Of a DNA stretch of 64,000 bases, positions 49,256 to 60,477 are shown one piece after another; positions within the stretch are counted from its first letter, which is position 1; each line of letters starts with the position of its first letter. The stretch covers positions 15,214,384-15,278,383 of the forward strand of contig BROE01000016.1 in NCBI GenBank assembly GCA_036571765.1, in the 5' to 3' direction. This DNA is from Plecoglossus altivelis (lineage: Eukaryota > Chordata > Actinopteri > Osmeriformes > Plecoglossidae). Both the position numbers and the translations under genes were made by a program. The notes under the pieces are model-generated. The model was not told where the DNA came from. It saw only the letters and a program-made list of their open reading frames with translations, and made no database searches.

Positions 49256-52200
49256 ATTAGTTGTTTGTGTTTTCTTTGAAAAGGAGCAAACAGCTTGTGG
49301 ATCTTTCGATGGAGGCATCTACAACATGAACTGCGTGTATGGGCTGTTTTTCTGTTTTGGAAGTAAAGAAGGTGAGATGTTTTGGTTATGATCGAACAAG
49401 TAGGAAGAAGATTCGACATTGTAGGTGACACCTCTTGATGGATCATAATATTCCTAACATTTTACAACTCATGACAGGAAGTTATTTGGACATTTAGCGG
49501 GTTGAAAGGACTAGAACAAAGTCCCTTTGGCAGCCTCCAATGCTGCACTCTAATTTGAATCATAGACAAACCTTTAAAGCAGATGTCAAACTGTGCCCCA
49601 GCAGACAGCTTTGTGTGGAAGAGCCTCTCGTCTGTCTTGTTTTTGATCAGCGTCTGCAGTTATGCAAGTTGACCTCTGCTCTCTCCACTTATAAGTCAGC
49701 TAATAAAGTAATTAATGTCGATGGACTCTGTTCCAGTGTGTGGAAGAGATTTGTTGAAAGAAGAGTAATGTGTCTGAACGGTTGCCCCGACCTTTCACTC
49801 TTCTGGGGGGGGGGGGGGGGGGGGGCGGGTTTGTTGATCCCGCCATATCTCTGATAATCTGGCTGGGTCGGAGGTCTTCATAATGTTTTCTATTTGGCCT
49901 CAACATTGACGGTCTGACTATCACAAGCTACTCACGTTGTTCTTCACTGTAAGAACTGTAACATCACGAATTGTGAAACAAAATTGATTTACTATCTTCT
50001 GAAGGGAAGAAACACGTGGCACGCCGCAAACAAATCGACCGTCGCCAAAAGTGCCGTAAAAATATAAGGATTAACAAGGTGATCATTAATCCGCTTGCTG
50101 CAGTTTGTCCATGCTGAGCGTGACGCGTGATAAACACCCTGCGATTCCCTTCCTGGCCTCAGAACCCTCCATGGATGCTAATCTAGGCTCCCAACTATTT
50201 CATTTTAAGCTTCTTTCTCCCTCCCAGTCTCTTGGACTGCACGCTGGCACTCTGCCTGCTCCCACACCAGGTCTACCTGGTTTGGACTGGTTCTGACCGG
50301 TTGAAGGAGGTACCCTGTGTGACTGCGCTCCACGCAATGATGAGCGTGATAAACTTTTATAATGTGAAAGCAATAACCCTGGGAGGGCACGGCTAAGGGG
50401 ATTAGACAGGAACCTGAGAACCTTCTTTACCTAAAGAATCAAGGCCCGGCTTTGGTCAAAGGTTACTGGAGACGGGACCACTTCACACATTCAGTGCCAA
50501 ACACAAGACCTCCCACAACACCAGTGTTACACGCTGATATGCTTGTTGAAAGGCTGTTGTGGATTGGGATGTGACTGACGCCTCTGGATGTGTGGTTGTT
50601 CCATCACGCAGGGCCCCAAATCAGCAACCTGAACTAATGCAAGCAAAGCTCCAGACTGGGGGGCCTGTGAGCGGTCACACCAGGAGACACCGTGCCCTTC
50701 TGCCCCGGCACCCCCAGAGCCCCGTGGCAGAGCCAACATGGCCGTTTATCCACCCGCAGGACGCCTCTTGGTGTTTAACTCAACCCGATCCCCTATATCC
50801 CTCACCAGGGTGGACTTTACAGAGGCCAGGGGCCAACTTCTTCCTCCTGTGGTCTCTGTTTCTCATGTGTGAACAGAGGATGCTAAGGGGAAGACGGCCA
50901 AGAGAGAACCTTTAGAGTGTTCTGGTGAGGCTCTAGAATCCTCATCCCAGATACATGTGTGTACTTACTGTCCCTATGCAGTAAAGACCTCTGGTGTGGG
51001 TCTGTGTGCGGTCTATGTTGAGACTTTTTTTGTGTTGAGTCGTGTATATTGTTCTATTTTTGTTGTAGCGTTTCCATCGCTTGTCTCTGATTTCAGTTTG
51101 GATGGGGTTCAGTGCGTTCATTAAGTCTGTTCGGAAAGAACAAGCTGTTGCAGCATAGGACAGAACGCAATTAACTGCTCTTTCATTCTTCTTCACCCTT
51201 CTCTTGAGGAATAAGGGGATTACGAATTATAATTCTTTCTGTAAGACTCGCAGTCTGTGGGAAACTGCGAGTTCTTTGGGAACATTCGGTGCTCCAAAGT
51301 CAGTCAGTCTTTCCTGGAGTGTGAATCCACATTCTTGAGGTAAAGCTGAAAAAGAAGGCATGTCAGAGATCAGTGAAAAGCTCCAGTTCATTAGGTCACT
51401 GACAGTCTGTGACATTTACAATTGAGATGCCTTGAATTTATAGCCTGTATAAACCAGCTAGGAATGCTGAATTTATAATGTGATTACTAAATCATAAACC
51501 GGTAAAAGCAGCCACTGCCACTCAAATGAGAACCGTGTCCTTCTAAACAGAAGCACAGTCATAGATCTAATGTTAGACGTTGGTTTGGCTGCTAGGCAAC
51601 GTTCACAGCTGTTGTGTGATTATTAATACTATTTATTTGAATCCCTATTAGGCTCTATACAGTACGTGTCTCGTGTTTACCCTCTTCATCGCTCTAAAAC
51701 GATCAGGCCACTTCAGTTTCTCATGTATGCCTCGCGGTTCATCACCTCAGAATGGAAAACGAGGAAACTCAAGTCTCATCCGCGTCAGAAGGAAACACGC
51801 GCGAGTCCACCCTGTTATTGCCGTATGCAGCAACCGGTTCAGACTGGACCTCGCGGAATATTAACATTGTTCCTGACAAGTATCATTTTATTTTCAAACT
51901 TCATAATAACCTCGCGCACTTCCAGTTAGTGGGACTATGCCTAAACTACTCGATTCACTTGTAGTTGTCTTTAGTTAACGAGATATTTTATTATGTGTTT
52001 GCATAGTCTATGATACTTTTATGTTTTACTGAAGAACAACTGTTTGAGAAGATCATTCCATCAGATTTTATTTGAGTTGGAACACTTTGAGGTGTATAAA
52101 GCCTATCACCAGGTAGGCTAATTTCAAAGAATAACTTTGATTATACTAAACTAATGTTTGCATACCGTCAACAGATATTAACATCTTACCCTTATGACAT

Positions 52201-52430
52201 AAATCCAATAATGGTGCATATAACTACAGAATCTGGCATATGCCCTCTAAATTAGCGTCTTTACAACATCTCCCTCTCCGGGGCTTTTTTGATGAACTTG
52301 TTGCTGAGCCATATTTGCGCGCTCCAGTCCCACGGTGGGCAACGAATTTCCTCACTTTCCTCAAGCCTATCGTTTAAACCGGACCTGCGGAAACGGCTTT
52401 GAACCGGTTTGTTTTCCGTCAACAAAGCCG
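49256..52430. other. ccdc6-slc16a9 intergenic region
   Basis: About 3.2 kb. I looked for a counterpart of human MRLN (myoregulin), which I recall near SLC16A9, but found no small frame with its C-terminal membrane helix. It holds a poly-G run at 49806. The short frames present have no recognisable family. Confidence 0.5.
49806..49826. repeat. poly-G run, intergenic
   Basis: About 21 consecutive G, then CGGG. Length in the assembly may be unreliable. Confidence 0.9.
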
Positions 52431-52437
52431 TATAAAA
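52431..52437 (+). promoter_or_regulatory. slc16a9: candidate TATA box for slc16a9
   Basis: TATAAAA lies in gccgTATAAAActg, 1 kb upstream of the first coding exon, in the only locally CG-containing stretch of this region. A start about 30 bp downstream would give a noncoding exon ending at a good donor (GTGGAG|GTAAGA, 52677/52678). Inferred from motif spacing only. Confidence 0.35.
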
Positions 52438-52459
52438 CTGATATTATGCGCGGATGTGA

Positions 52460-52677
52460 TGCTGGTGAATGCGGCATGGAGGTACTCAAATAGGTCTGAG
52501 CTCACGGACCTACAGGCGTGCGCCGCGGTCGCCTAATAATTCGGTAATTTTCTTGAAGCATATTTACCCCATACATAGGGATATTACGAGGAAACAGCCC
52601 TACATGGCATCTGCCTGCAGGCAAACATGCCCACTATCTTGCAGTTGTCGATTATTATTTTTGTTGACGTAGTGGAG
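52460..52677 (+). other. slc16a9: candidate noncoding first exon of slc16a9
   Basis: The region lies between the TATA-like element and the donor GTGGAG|GTAAGACG. The coding exon starts with a splice acceptor at 53421 and 41 bp of 5' UTR, so at least one upstream noncoding exon must exist. This segment is the best placed. A second donor-like site, GCTGTAG|GTAAGC, at 53300 is an alternative. Confidence 0.35.
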
Positions 52678-53462
52678 GTAAGACGCATGTATTAAGCTCC
52701 TTATTTCTCCAAAAACATGATGGCAGATCCATGTTATCCGTCATGTCTGCGAAACACGCTACATTTAAACATGCTACATACAAGTCGCATGTGTATATTG
52801 GAATGGATGATGTATTTTTTCTTTTTATAAGGGTGATTACAAATGTATTGTTTATCTAGCTAAAGAGGTATCCACCCAATCACGCTTTAATGCCTGAGGT
52901 GCGTAACTTTTGCGACTATTCCGCTAATCAGCTTTGGCAATAATAGAGGGGGGTATTGGGGTCGGTAAGATGCTGCACCACTGCAGAAAAAGTTGCTTGC
53001 ATTAACAAATTATTCATGAACTGGCATTAAAAAAAACTCAGTCCGGGAAACGCCTCTCTAAGTCCTGGTATCCGTGCCAGATCAGTAAGGAAAACAACGA
53101 AAGCAGGTGAAAGAACATGCAAGTAGGCTGTTCAGTTGGAGCTCCCCCCTCATTTAAGGAGTGGTCAGATTGAGGGAACAAAAAGGGCCGATGTGACGTG
53201 GAAAGATGCAGTCAGTTTAGGATACAAGACAGGTTGCCTGCCTGCCTGGTTGACCAGGCAAGAAAACTATCAGCCTTGTGTACATCAAGGCTTTGCTGTA
53301 GGTAAGCCGTCTGTGAAACGTAGGCTATAGACTAAATGTCCTAAATGTGTTTGTACTTATTCTCTGTATCATTGAAGACTTAATGATTCATAATTATGCT
53401 TTTTGTCTGTGTTTTTCTTAGGAACCCTGCCAGTTTGCAGTTGTGACAGTGAAGCAGACAGT

Positions 53463-53667
53463 ATGACTGCACAGGTCTCAATGAAAGCATTGGACGGAGG
53501 TTGGGGATGGGTCATTGTCATAGCCTCCTTCATGGCCCAGTTCTTGGCCTACGGCTCGCCCCAATCTGTGGGCGTCCTGTACCCCGAGTGGCTCAGCGCC
53601 TTCCAGGAGGGCAAAGGCATGACCGCCTGGGTCGGCTCCCTGGTCTCTGGAGTGGGACTGATGGCCA
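53463..53667 (+). CDS. slc16a9: slc16a9 coding exon 1
   Basis: The exon begins at 53422 after ttttcttag, and ATG is at 53463. It encodes MTAQVSMKALDGGWGWVIVI, then SFMAQFLAYGSPQSVGVLYP and AWVGSLVSGVGLMA (TM1-TM2). It ends in phase 1 at gtgagt. Confidence 0.95.
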
Positions 53668-54345
53668 GTGAGTAAACACGCTGTACTCTCCTCTAATCTC
53701 TGAATATCTGCTTACAGTACAGAACAATAGATCATGACTCTGCTCCATCTGAGAGAGCACTGTTTTCTCCTTTGGTATAGTGGGTCATACTGTCACAAGC
53801 GTTGTGCTAGATCAAGCAATGGAAGAGCAAGTTCCAGGCTCACAATGGTGAAATATTGTACTGTAAATATTATATTAAGTAAGACGTAGAAGGTACGCTA
53901 TTATCGGGAAAGATAAACATGAAAAAGACAGATATATGATAGACACAGGGAGATAAAGGCTGAGTTTTGATTTTGAGAGTTAGAAACAGAAACAAATATA
54001 GGTATTAAATCAATCAAAACACAGGTATTTTTATTTGGAAGTGACCTTGCTTGACGTAGGAGCTTTTCAGGTCGAGGGAATTATTTTGTCCAAGCAGAAC
54101 CAGAGATAGCAGTCCTCCTTTTATCTCTGTTTGCAAGGCCTTGCCAGGCCCTGCTAAGGCTTCTTTCCAATACATAGACACCATTCCTGAGAGTTCACGG
54201 AAATCCATGACTAGGCAAAGTCCCCCCTCGCCCGCCCACACCTCCTCTCCCGTGCTGTGTCACAACTCTTGGTCTGTCTGCTGCAGTCTTACACCCTGGG
54301 CTGTCTTCACTGTTGATGCAGGGGCAGGGACAAAAACAGGGAAGC

Positions 54346-54404
<59 letters not shown>

Positions 54405-57400
54405 TGTGTGTGTGTGTGTGTGTGGAGGAGGGATGCAGAGGGCTGGAAGGATGCGATTGGCTGTTCTTCACACACACCCTCTGGCCACCGGGAGTTCAGA
54501 TCAGGAAATCGTCATTTGATATATCTATGCAGCACTGGGATGAATCTACACACTCACCAAGACGTTCACACAGAACCACCTTCATGTTTTGGTTTCACCG
54601 TCTGCTGTATCTCCTATGTAGAATTCGATATGACTAAAAGAGATGGTCAGGCCAATCCTATATAGTGGTAATTAAATGCCCTGCTATTGTTGAGTGATTA
54701 AATATAGCCCTGAAAAGTTAGCGGATTATAGCTGAATTTGACTTGGCAGTGGTCATACATAGCAGAGTTGAATGAGTAGCAGCAGGTGTTGGGACCAGAA
54801 GGGGTGATACAATCTTCTGAAACTTGTCCCAAGACCTTCAGCATGTTTCTAAAGGGTTTCTAAACTGGTATTACCAGACTACATTTGTGGTTTTGTTCCC
54901 CTTATCAAGACATAGTTAGATAAGCTTTTGTCTGTCAGTGTGCTTTCAAACCAGAATGCTGCTAGGGGTTAGGATTATAAAGAAGTGCAACCATTTTTGT
55001 CCTTACCTACAATTCCTGTTATCATTCAGGACCTGAAGTGACTTTTGTCTTGTAAACATGCAAGGAAAATGGGTGGTAGCTAGAGAAACAAGCTACTGGT
55101 GTAAACCATGGAAGCTTCATTCTACTCTGTATAGCTCTGTGTTTGTCATCACAGCCCTAATAACTGTCAGATCCAAAGCAAGAAAAAAAAGTATGCGTGT
55201 TACTTGGCTTGAACTGAACACGTTTATACTCCATTAAACAGCCCACATGTATGATGCAATACTATTTCACACAAACAGTTTCACTCACCATTGTTGCAAG
55301 TGGTTTTAGTTAAGAAATCAACGTGTTTTTGACCACTTCCCAGATTCAGAGGGCCTATTGTGTAACAGATATCTTTCTCTGTTTCTCTCTCTCTCTGTCC
55401 CACAGGTCCTGTCTGCAGTGCCTGTGTGGACAACTTTGGTGCTCGCCCTGTGACCATCTTCAGTGGCGTGATGGTGGCAGGCGGTCTCATGCTCAGCGCC
55501 TTTGCCCCTAATGTCCAGTTCCTCATCTTCTCTTACGGGATTGTTGTCGGTGAGTGAGCAAGAACATTGGGATCCCTGAAACACCTGTGGGTCACGTGAC
55601 CTAGAGTCTAGAGTTGGCAAAATGGAAGTTAACGGCCTTGTCACTGTGGGAAAAAATGACTGGAATGTTCTCGTGTCGGTTGTCTTGAGGAAAGGAGGAG
55701 TGATAAATGTGCCAGAGATCCTCTTTGGTTTCAATCCCTGAACATCAACAGGATGACTGTATTAAACGCACAAGTGTTCTCAGCAAATCGGAGCTACACA
55801 AGCCACAATTTTGTATAACTTGCAGAGACTGCAAGTAGAATTGTTTTGATTCTGTTATCATTTAAAATGTTCCTCAAAATGTTTACAGTGGCTGCTCATG
55901 TAATGTAGGATGTTCAGAGTGAGATGTAGAAAAATCCAGTTTCAGATCTCCACGTGACTGATGACTCGGGGTAACCCCTCGCGGAAATTCTACCCCCGTC
56001 ACGGCCTATTATCTAACACCTACTGACAGCTGTGCAATGCTTGGGGGGCTCAATCTCAGTAGACATCAACACTGCTTGTCACTCTAACTCAGGAGGCAGG
56101 CAATGCATATTTAAAGAAGGGGAATGGGTGAGGGGGTGAGGGGGTGAGGGGGGATGGTATTTATAGACTGGCTTCGTAGGCTTTCTCTAGTCACGCTTTT
56201 CACTAATCATACAGCACTAAATCCTGCCTGTAAATAATGCTATTTCCAGATGCACGCCTTACTTTTTATAATTGGTCTTTATAATGGTTTTCTCTTGTCG
56301 TTTGATCGTCAAGAGGCCACGTATTGTTGAATAAACTGTGCTCATTGTGTTGTCTTGTGTTTTGTGTTTGCTTCTTCACAGGCCTAGGCTGCGGTCTTGT
56401 CTATGCTGCCACGTTGACCATCACCTGTCAGTACTTTGACAAGAGACGCGGCCTTGCCCTTGGCATTGTCACCACAGGTACTGCAGTCCCCTCCTGCGCT
56501 ATCTGGCACACCAGTTCTCCATGCTCAGTTCTTTCATGTATGAGAAGCCGGAAGTCTTGGAATACCAAGGTAAACATACCAAGGTAGCAGCCAGCAGTGA
56601 CTTTGTTTAGGGACAAGGACTGACAGCTGACAGGCTGGTAACGGTTGAGGCCAACTTTTCTTTTTCTTCCTACCGAAAACAAGACAATCCTTAAAAACCT
56701 TTACGTCTGTGATAGTTCTCCTTAAAATGAAACTTTGACAGACTATGTTTGTGACTGGACTGCACTTTAAAACATAACATTGTTTTTCTTAATAAAAAAC
56801 AACAATTTGATTTACACCGCAGGTTTCTTTTAGTCAATAGCCTTTATTCAATGTAACATTGTTTATCAATAGTACCATAACTAAATCAGCCCTCTCTTCC
56901 ACAGGCACAAGTGTGGGCGGGTTCCTTTATGCTACGGTTCAGAATGAGCTGATCGTGCTGTTTGGCCTTGATGGCTGCCTGCTCATCATCGGAGCCTTGG
57001 CTCTCAACCTGATGGCGTGCGCGGGCTTCATGCGACCTCTGAACATGCCAGGTTACTACCTGAAACAGAAGGCTGCCCTGGAGCGAAACACCGAAGAACA
57101 GATCTTTGAGAAACCTCCAGTGGAGAACCTGAAGATCACGCCGGGTTCCACAGAGAAGACGGAGGCAGTCAAAGAACTTCTCATCACCGTCGATGCCAAA
57201 GACCTCACCCCTGTGTCCTCCGTGGAGAAGAGAGGAAACTTCCTGCGTGGCTCCATCATCGTGAAAGTCATCAAGGAGAAGTGGTATGCGTACGGCAAGT
57301 ACATGCACTCCACCGCTGAGTTCCTGCACGACCGGGCCTTCGTGGCCCTGTGCGTTGCTATCTTCCTCTTCAGCCTGGGAGCCTTCCCTCCGGTCCTCTT

Positions 57401-58382
57401 CATGGAGGACGTGGCCCAGAGCGAAGGCCTCATTGACGAGGTCGCCATCATCCCCCTGGTTTCCATAGTAGCCATCACCACGGGGATGGGAAAGCTTGCG
57501 CTTGGTGCTCTGGCTGACATGAGGTGGATAAACAGCCTGTTCTTGTACGCCTTCACTCTGCTGGGTACCGGAACAGCACTGCTCCTCATCCCCCTCTGTA
57601 AGAGCTACTTGGGCCTGCAGATTCTCTCCGCTGTGGTGGGGTTCTTCTCTGGGAACTGGTCTCTGACATCATACATCACCACCAAGATCGTGGGTCTGGA
57701 CAGGCTGACACAAGCTCACGGAATCCTCATGTGCTTCGGAGGGTTCGGAATCATGCTGGGACCACCTGTTGTTGGTAAGATACAATTGCTGTTTGAGTTC
57801 AAATCAAATCAAATTTATTTGTATATCCATTTTTACAATCAATGTCACAGAGGGCTTCACATACACCTATAGAACTGTCCCTCAACCAACCTAAACACTC
57901 AAGGAAGACAAGAAAAAACTCCCTGAAATACTCACTAGGGGTTTTCAGAGGAGTACAGGAGTTTGATTGTCATAATTGTTAAACAAAATGGATCAGGGGC
58001 AGGTTCAGTTAAAGGTAGTTGCAAAATGTTACAGAATGCTAACGATTTTCCAAACTATTTTTGACAAAACATTGATAAATTCCACAAAACGAAAGGATGA
58101 AAAATCGACATGAACAATCGAATTGAATTCACTGAAGCATTGCGGTGACTGACTCCAAGCATGTTTCTCTTTTTCCGCCTTTGTCTCCCAGGGTGGTTCT
58201 TTGATTGGACGCAGTCGTATGACCTGGCGTTCTATTTCAGCGGAGCCTGTGTGCTCCTGGGTGGGTTGCTGCTCTCTCTGTGTGTGCTGCCGTGCTGGGA
58301 CAGGAAGAAGACAAACAACAACCGACCTGACATCCAGTACACCAGCAACTGTAGGAGCGACACAGTCGCTTCTGTAGCTTGA
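53463..58382 (+). CDS. slc16a9: SLC16A9 / MCT9 monocarboxylate transporter 9, spliced CDS
   Basis: Five coding exons, 53463-53667, 55406-55549, 56382-56477, 56905-57774 and 58192-58382, give 1,506 nt and 501 residues; human MCT9 has 509. All junctions are phase 1. It is a major-facilitator protein with 12 expected membrane segments. Family signatures are present: DGGWGWVI in TM1 (about residues 11-18) and YFDKRRGLALGIVTTG in TM5, followed by TSVGGF. The large TM6-7 cytoplasmic loop lies at about residues 195-275, and TM7-12 follow up to about 475. The end is SDTVASVA. Human SLC16A9 has been reported as a carnitine-efflux carrier at the plasma membrane and is linked to serum carnitine and urate levels. 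The substrate here is inferred only by orthology. The start is the first ATG of the conserved frame, 41 bp inside the exon. An upstream in-frame ATG at 53403 lies before the acceptor and is not used. Confidence 0.97.
53668..55405 (+). other. slc16a9 intron 1 (after first coding exon)
   Basis: Only the GT/GCGT microsatellite at 54347 is recognised. No coding signal. Confidence 0.5.
54347..54424. repeat. (GT)n/(GCGT)n microsatellite, slc16a9 intron 1
   Basis: GT units flanking a GCGTGCGT core. Confidence 0.95.
55406..55549 (+). CDS. slc16a9: slc16a9 coding exon 2
   Basis: This 144-bp exon encodes PVCSACVDNFGARPVTIFSG, then VMVAGGLMLSAFAPNVQFLI and FSYGIVV (TM2-TM4). Flanks are gtcccacag and gtgagt. 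Confidence 0.96.
55550..56381 (+). other. slc16a9 intron 2
   Basis: No gene or clear repeat, apart from a short GGGTGAGG triplication near 56127-56150. Confidence 0.5.
56382..56477 (+). CDS. slc16a9: slc16a9 coding exon 3
   Basis: This 96-bp exon encodes LGCGLVYAATLTITCQYFDK and RRGLALGIVTT, carrying most of the second MCT signature. Flanks are cttcttcacag and gtactg. Confidence 0.96.
56905..57774 (+). CDS. slc16a9: slc16a9 coding exon 4
   Basis: This 870-bp exon encodes TSVGGFLYATVQNELIVLFG through the TM6-7 loop to FGGFGIMLGPPVV. The loop has a basic/acidic makeup and differs from human, while TM7-TM11 (LGAFPPVLFMEDVA, GNWSLTSYITTKIVGLDRL) align well. Flanks are ctcttccacag and gtaaga. 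Confidence 0.97.
57797..57975. mobile_element. interspersed repeat relic in slc16a9 intron 4
   Basis: The stretch begins with CAAATCAAATCAAATTTATT and continues with a cached phrase I associate with many teleost introns (tttgtat...cacagagggcttcacatac...ctccctgaaat). It is recognised from general familiarity with fish genomes, not from a search. Confidence 0.45.
58192..58382 (+). CDS. slc16a9: slc16a9 coding exon 5 with stop
   Basis: This exon encodes WFFDWTQSYDLAFYFSGACV and LLGGLLLSLCVLPCWDRKK (TM12), then a short hydrophilic tail ending VASVA and TGA at 58380-58382. The acceptor is ttgtctcccag. Confidence 0.96.
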
Positions 58383-59295
58383 ACACTCAAAACTTTATAG
58401 ATACTTCCTGGTGCAAATGTGTTCTGATGAACCTCTCATACTCTGGAAAGAGTTTGCCCTGTGTGACAGACAGATTTCATTCTGTTTAACCTGAGGGGGC
58501 AAGTTGGAATCCATGTTAAATATCTTTGAAAGAGGTCACATGCATGTGCGTGTGTGAGTTTAAATGGATTGCCTTATTTTACAGGGCCTATTCAACAACA
58601 TGAATGATGATGAGATTGACGGTATGTTTACTTGGAAAGTGTTTGTGGACCTTTACTGGGTTCAAACGAAAAAATATGCTTCGTCTGTGGTGGATCCTGT
58701 GAAGATTCATAAAGCAAACTGTGATTCATAAAGATAGCCTTCAGTTATCACTGAAAACACACAGTTTAGAGTGTTTTGTCTTTTTGAACCGTATAAAGAA
58801 ATAGAGTCCCAATTCCAAAGATTATCCCAAGAAACAAAACAGGGATAAGAAATGAGGGAATGCACTTTAAAGTGTTAGACACAGTACAACTGTTAGACAC
58901 ACAAAATCATCTTTCTTTCTCGGTTTTAGTTGTTTTTATTCCCGTTTCTTTAGAACTTCCCTGTGTTACCAAAGTGAGATTATGGTGGGTATCTATCAAC
59001 AAATAATGCCTATAAATAATTAAAGCCTTGCTTCAAACGAATTACCTTAAAATGCTTTTTTAATGTACTGTACTTGTACTACAGTTGGCTTTTCATGTTT
59101 AATGGTATGAGGGTGTATAGTTTGGGACAGTTTTGAACATATGAACAGTCCTTGATACAGAAGCAGATATGGACCAGTTGTCCAGTTTGTCTATACTACA
59201 GCATGTTGGTTTTCCCTTTGGCATGCTGTCCCTGTTTGCTGCATTACGTCACCAGGCTGGTCCTATTGATTACAAGTACTTTTAATTATGTTTTG

Positions 59296-59352
59296 GTGTG
59301 TGTGTGTGCGCGTGCGTGCGTGCGTGTGTGTGTGTGTGTGTGTGTGCGTGTG
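59296..59352. repeat. (GT)n/(GCGT)n microsatellite, slc16a9 3' UTR
   Basis: The same GT-GCGT-GT structure as at 54347, within the transcribed region. Confidence 0.93.
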
Positions 59353-59797
59353 TGTCTGTCCACCCACATAAAGGTGCCATCATTACTTTTTTATTTTGAT
59401 ATAGCACTGTTTTGTAAAGTCTGCTCAATGTATGTTATATGCTTTTAAAATGCACAGAGACAGACATAGATTATAAAATGTGTCTTTTTGTTATTGTTAT
59501 TATTGAAATATGTAACATTTCTCAAGAATATAATAATTTTATTACAGGTCTACTTAGTTACTTGTGAGTTACATGTATTCAGTAAAAAATTATTCAAGTC
59601 TAAGACTTCTAATTCCCAGTCTTAAGACAGTTGCCTACAATGTCTAAATGAATTATTAAGTAAAATGCTGTGACTCTAGTTTGCTGACAGTCTTTATCAT
59701 TTTTAACAAGTTCTTTTTATCTTGTCAGTGTTACAGTTTTTGTTTGCATTCTATTGTTTTGTTCTATTTTAACTGTAATTTTCTAAAATAATAGCCT

Positions 59798-59803
59798 AAT
59801 AAA
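59798..59803 (+). promoter_or_regulatory. slc16a9: AATAAA polyadenylation signal (slc16a9)
   Basis: Canonical hexamer in cctAATAAAaata, the last strong signal before the next gene, only about 650 bp from the fam13c start codon. Confidence 0.55.
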
Positions 59804-60053
59804 AATATTTACAAAAAAGCAAAGGATAGATTATTATTTAACCTAGACCACACATATGCCAATTGATTATTTAATAAATTTGTATTGACAGAGGTAGAGC
59901 TATGAGCGTATCGTTCTTCCGATATCCCACAGTATAAGGGTTTCGCTCCGTGAAAGGTGGTACTCTATGATGCGTCTCATTGAAAGTTAGACCTAACGTC
60001 GTAGGTGAATGTAAAAAAACAATCAATTGTATTTATCCATGAAGTGGCCAGTA

Positions 60054-60139
60054 GTTATGGCAACTCCTCAGATAATCTCCATAGTTACAATAATTGTTAT
60101 GGCAACTCCTCAGATAATCTCCATAGTTACAAGAATTGT
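60054..60139. repeat. 42-bp direct duplication upstream of fam13c
   Basis: GTTATGGCAACTCCTCAGAT starts at 60054 and again at 60096. The two copies differ by one or two bases near their ends. Confidence 0.93.
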
Positions 60140-60140
60140 T

Positions 60141-60150
60141 GTCACGTGAC
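60141..60150. promoter_or_regulatory. GTCACGTGAC palindrome (CLEAR/E-box type) upstream of fam13c
   Basis: A perfect 10-bp palindrome, GTCACGTGAC, is the full CLEAR consensus bound by TFEB/MITF-family factors. It lies about 300 bp before the fam13c ATG, in the presumed promoter. A single motif can arise by chance, so binding is unproven. Confidence 0.45.
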
Positions 60151-60447
60151 TGGCAACTTGTAAACATTGAAGACCAGCTAGCTAGGCAGCAATCAAGATT
60201 GACTTGAAATTCGGCTAGTCTACATTTAAACTCTAAGCAGTGGAAATGTGATTTTTTTTCCTTGTATGGCTCAATAATATATATGTATATCTGAGCAAAA
60301 CCGAATGAAAAGTCGAATATTGTACTTTACGATGGATATTGATGTGGGCAAAAGAACGCCTCAAGGAGAGGGGAACGTCTGTGATGCTGAATTTGGAGTG
60401 AAAGGACAGTAACGTTAGCTAGCTAGCTAGCTCCGTTGGCAGACCAT

Positions 60448-60477
60448 ATGGGAGCAAGTGCTTCGGTATCTCTTTGT
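60448..60477 (+). CDS. fam13c: fam13c first coding exon (MGASASVSLC)
   Basis: ATG (atATGG) opens ten codons and ends in phase 0 at TTGT|GTAAGT, matching the next exon. The length and sequence resemble the FAM13A start MGAGALAIC. MGxxxS fits the N-myristoylation consensus. Supported by position, phase and family similarity. Confidence 0.75.

Larger units (their letters stand above)
58383..59820 (+). other. slc16a9: slc16a9 3' UTR
   Basis: About 1.4 kb of AT-rich sequence after the stop, without a conserved frame. It contains a (GT)n tract at 59296-59350 and ends just past AATAAA at 59798. Confidence 0.6.
59821..60447 (+). other. slc16a9-fam13c intergenic and fam13c 5' region
   Basis: Only about 630 bp separate the last slc16a9 polyadenylation signal from the fam13c ATG. 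It contains the 42-bp duplication, the GTCACGTGAC palindrome and TAGCTAGCTAGCTAG just before the ATG. The transcription start was not located. Confidence 0.5.

Noticed and set aside
50942..51196. 84-codon minus-strand frame (start MKKNERAVNCVLSYAAT) with a GTAAGT near its end
   Set aside because: No family recognised, no partner exons; may be an old repeat fragment.
51752..51964. 70-codon + frame in the ccdc6-slc16a9 interval as a micropeptide such as myoregulin
   Set aside because: It lacks the C-terminal membrane helix and any sequence likeness to myoregulin.
53403..53462. Upstream in-frame ATG giving a longer SLC16A9 N-terminus
   Set aside because: It lies before the splice acceptor at 53420-53421, so it is not in the mature message.
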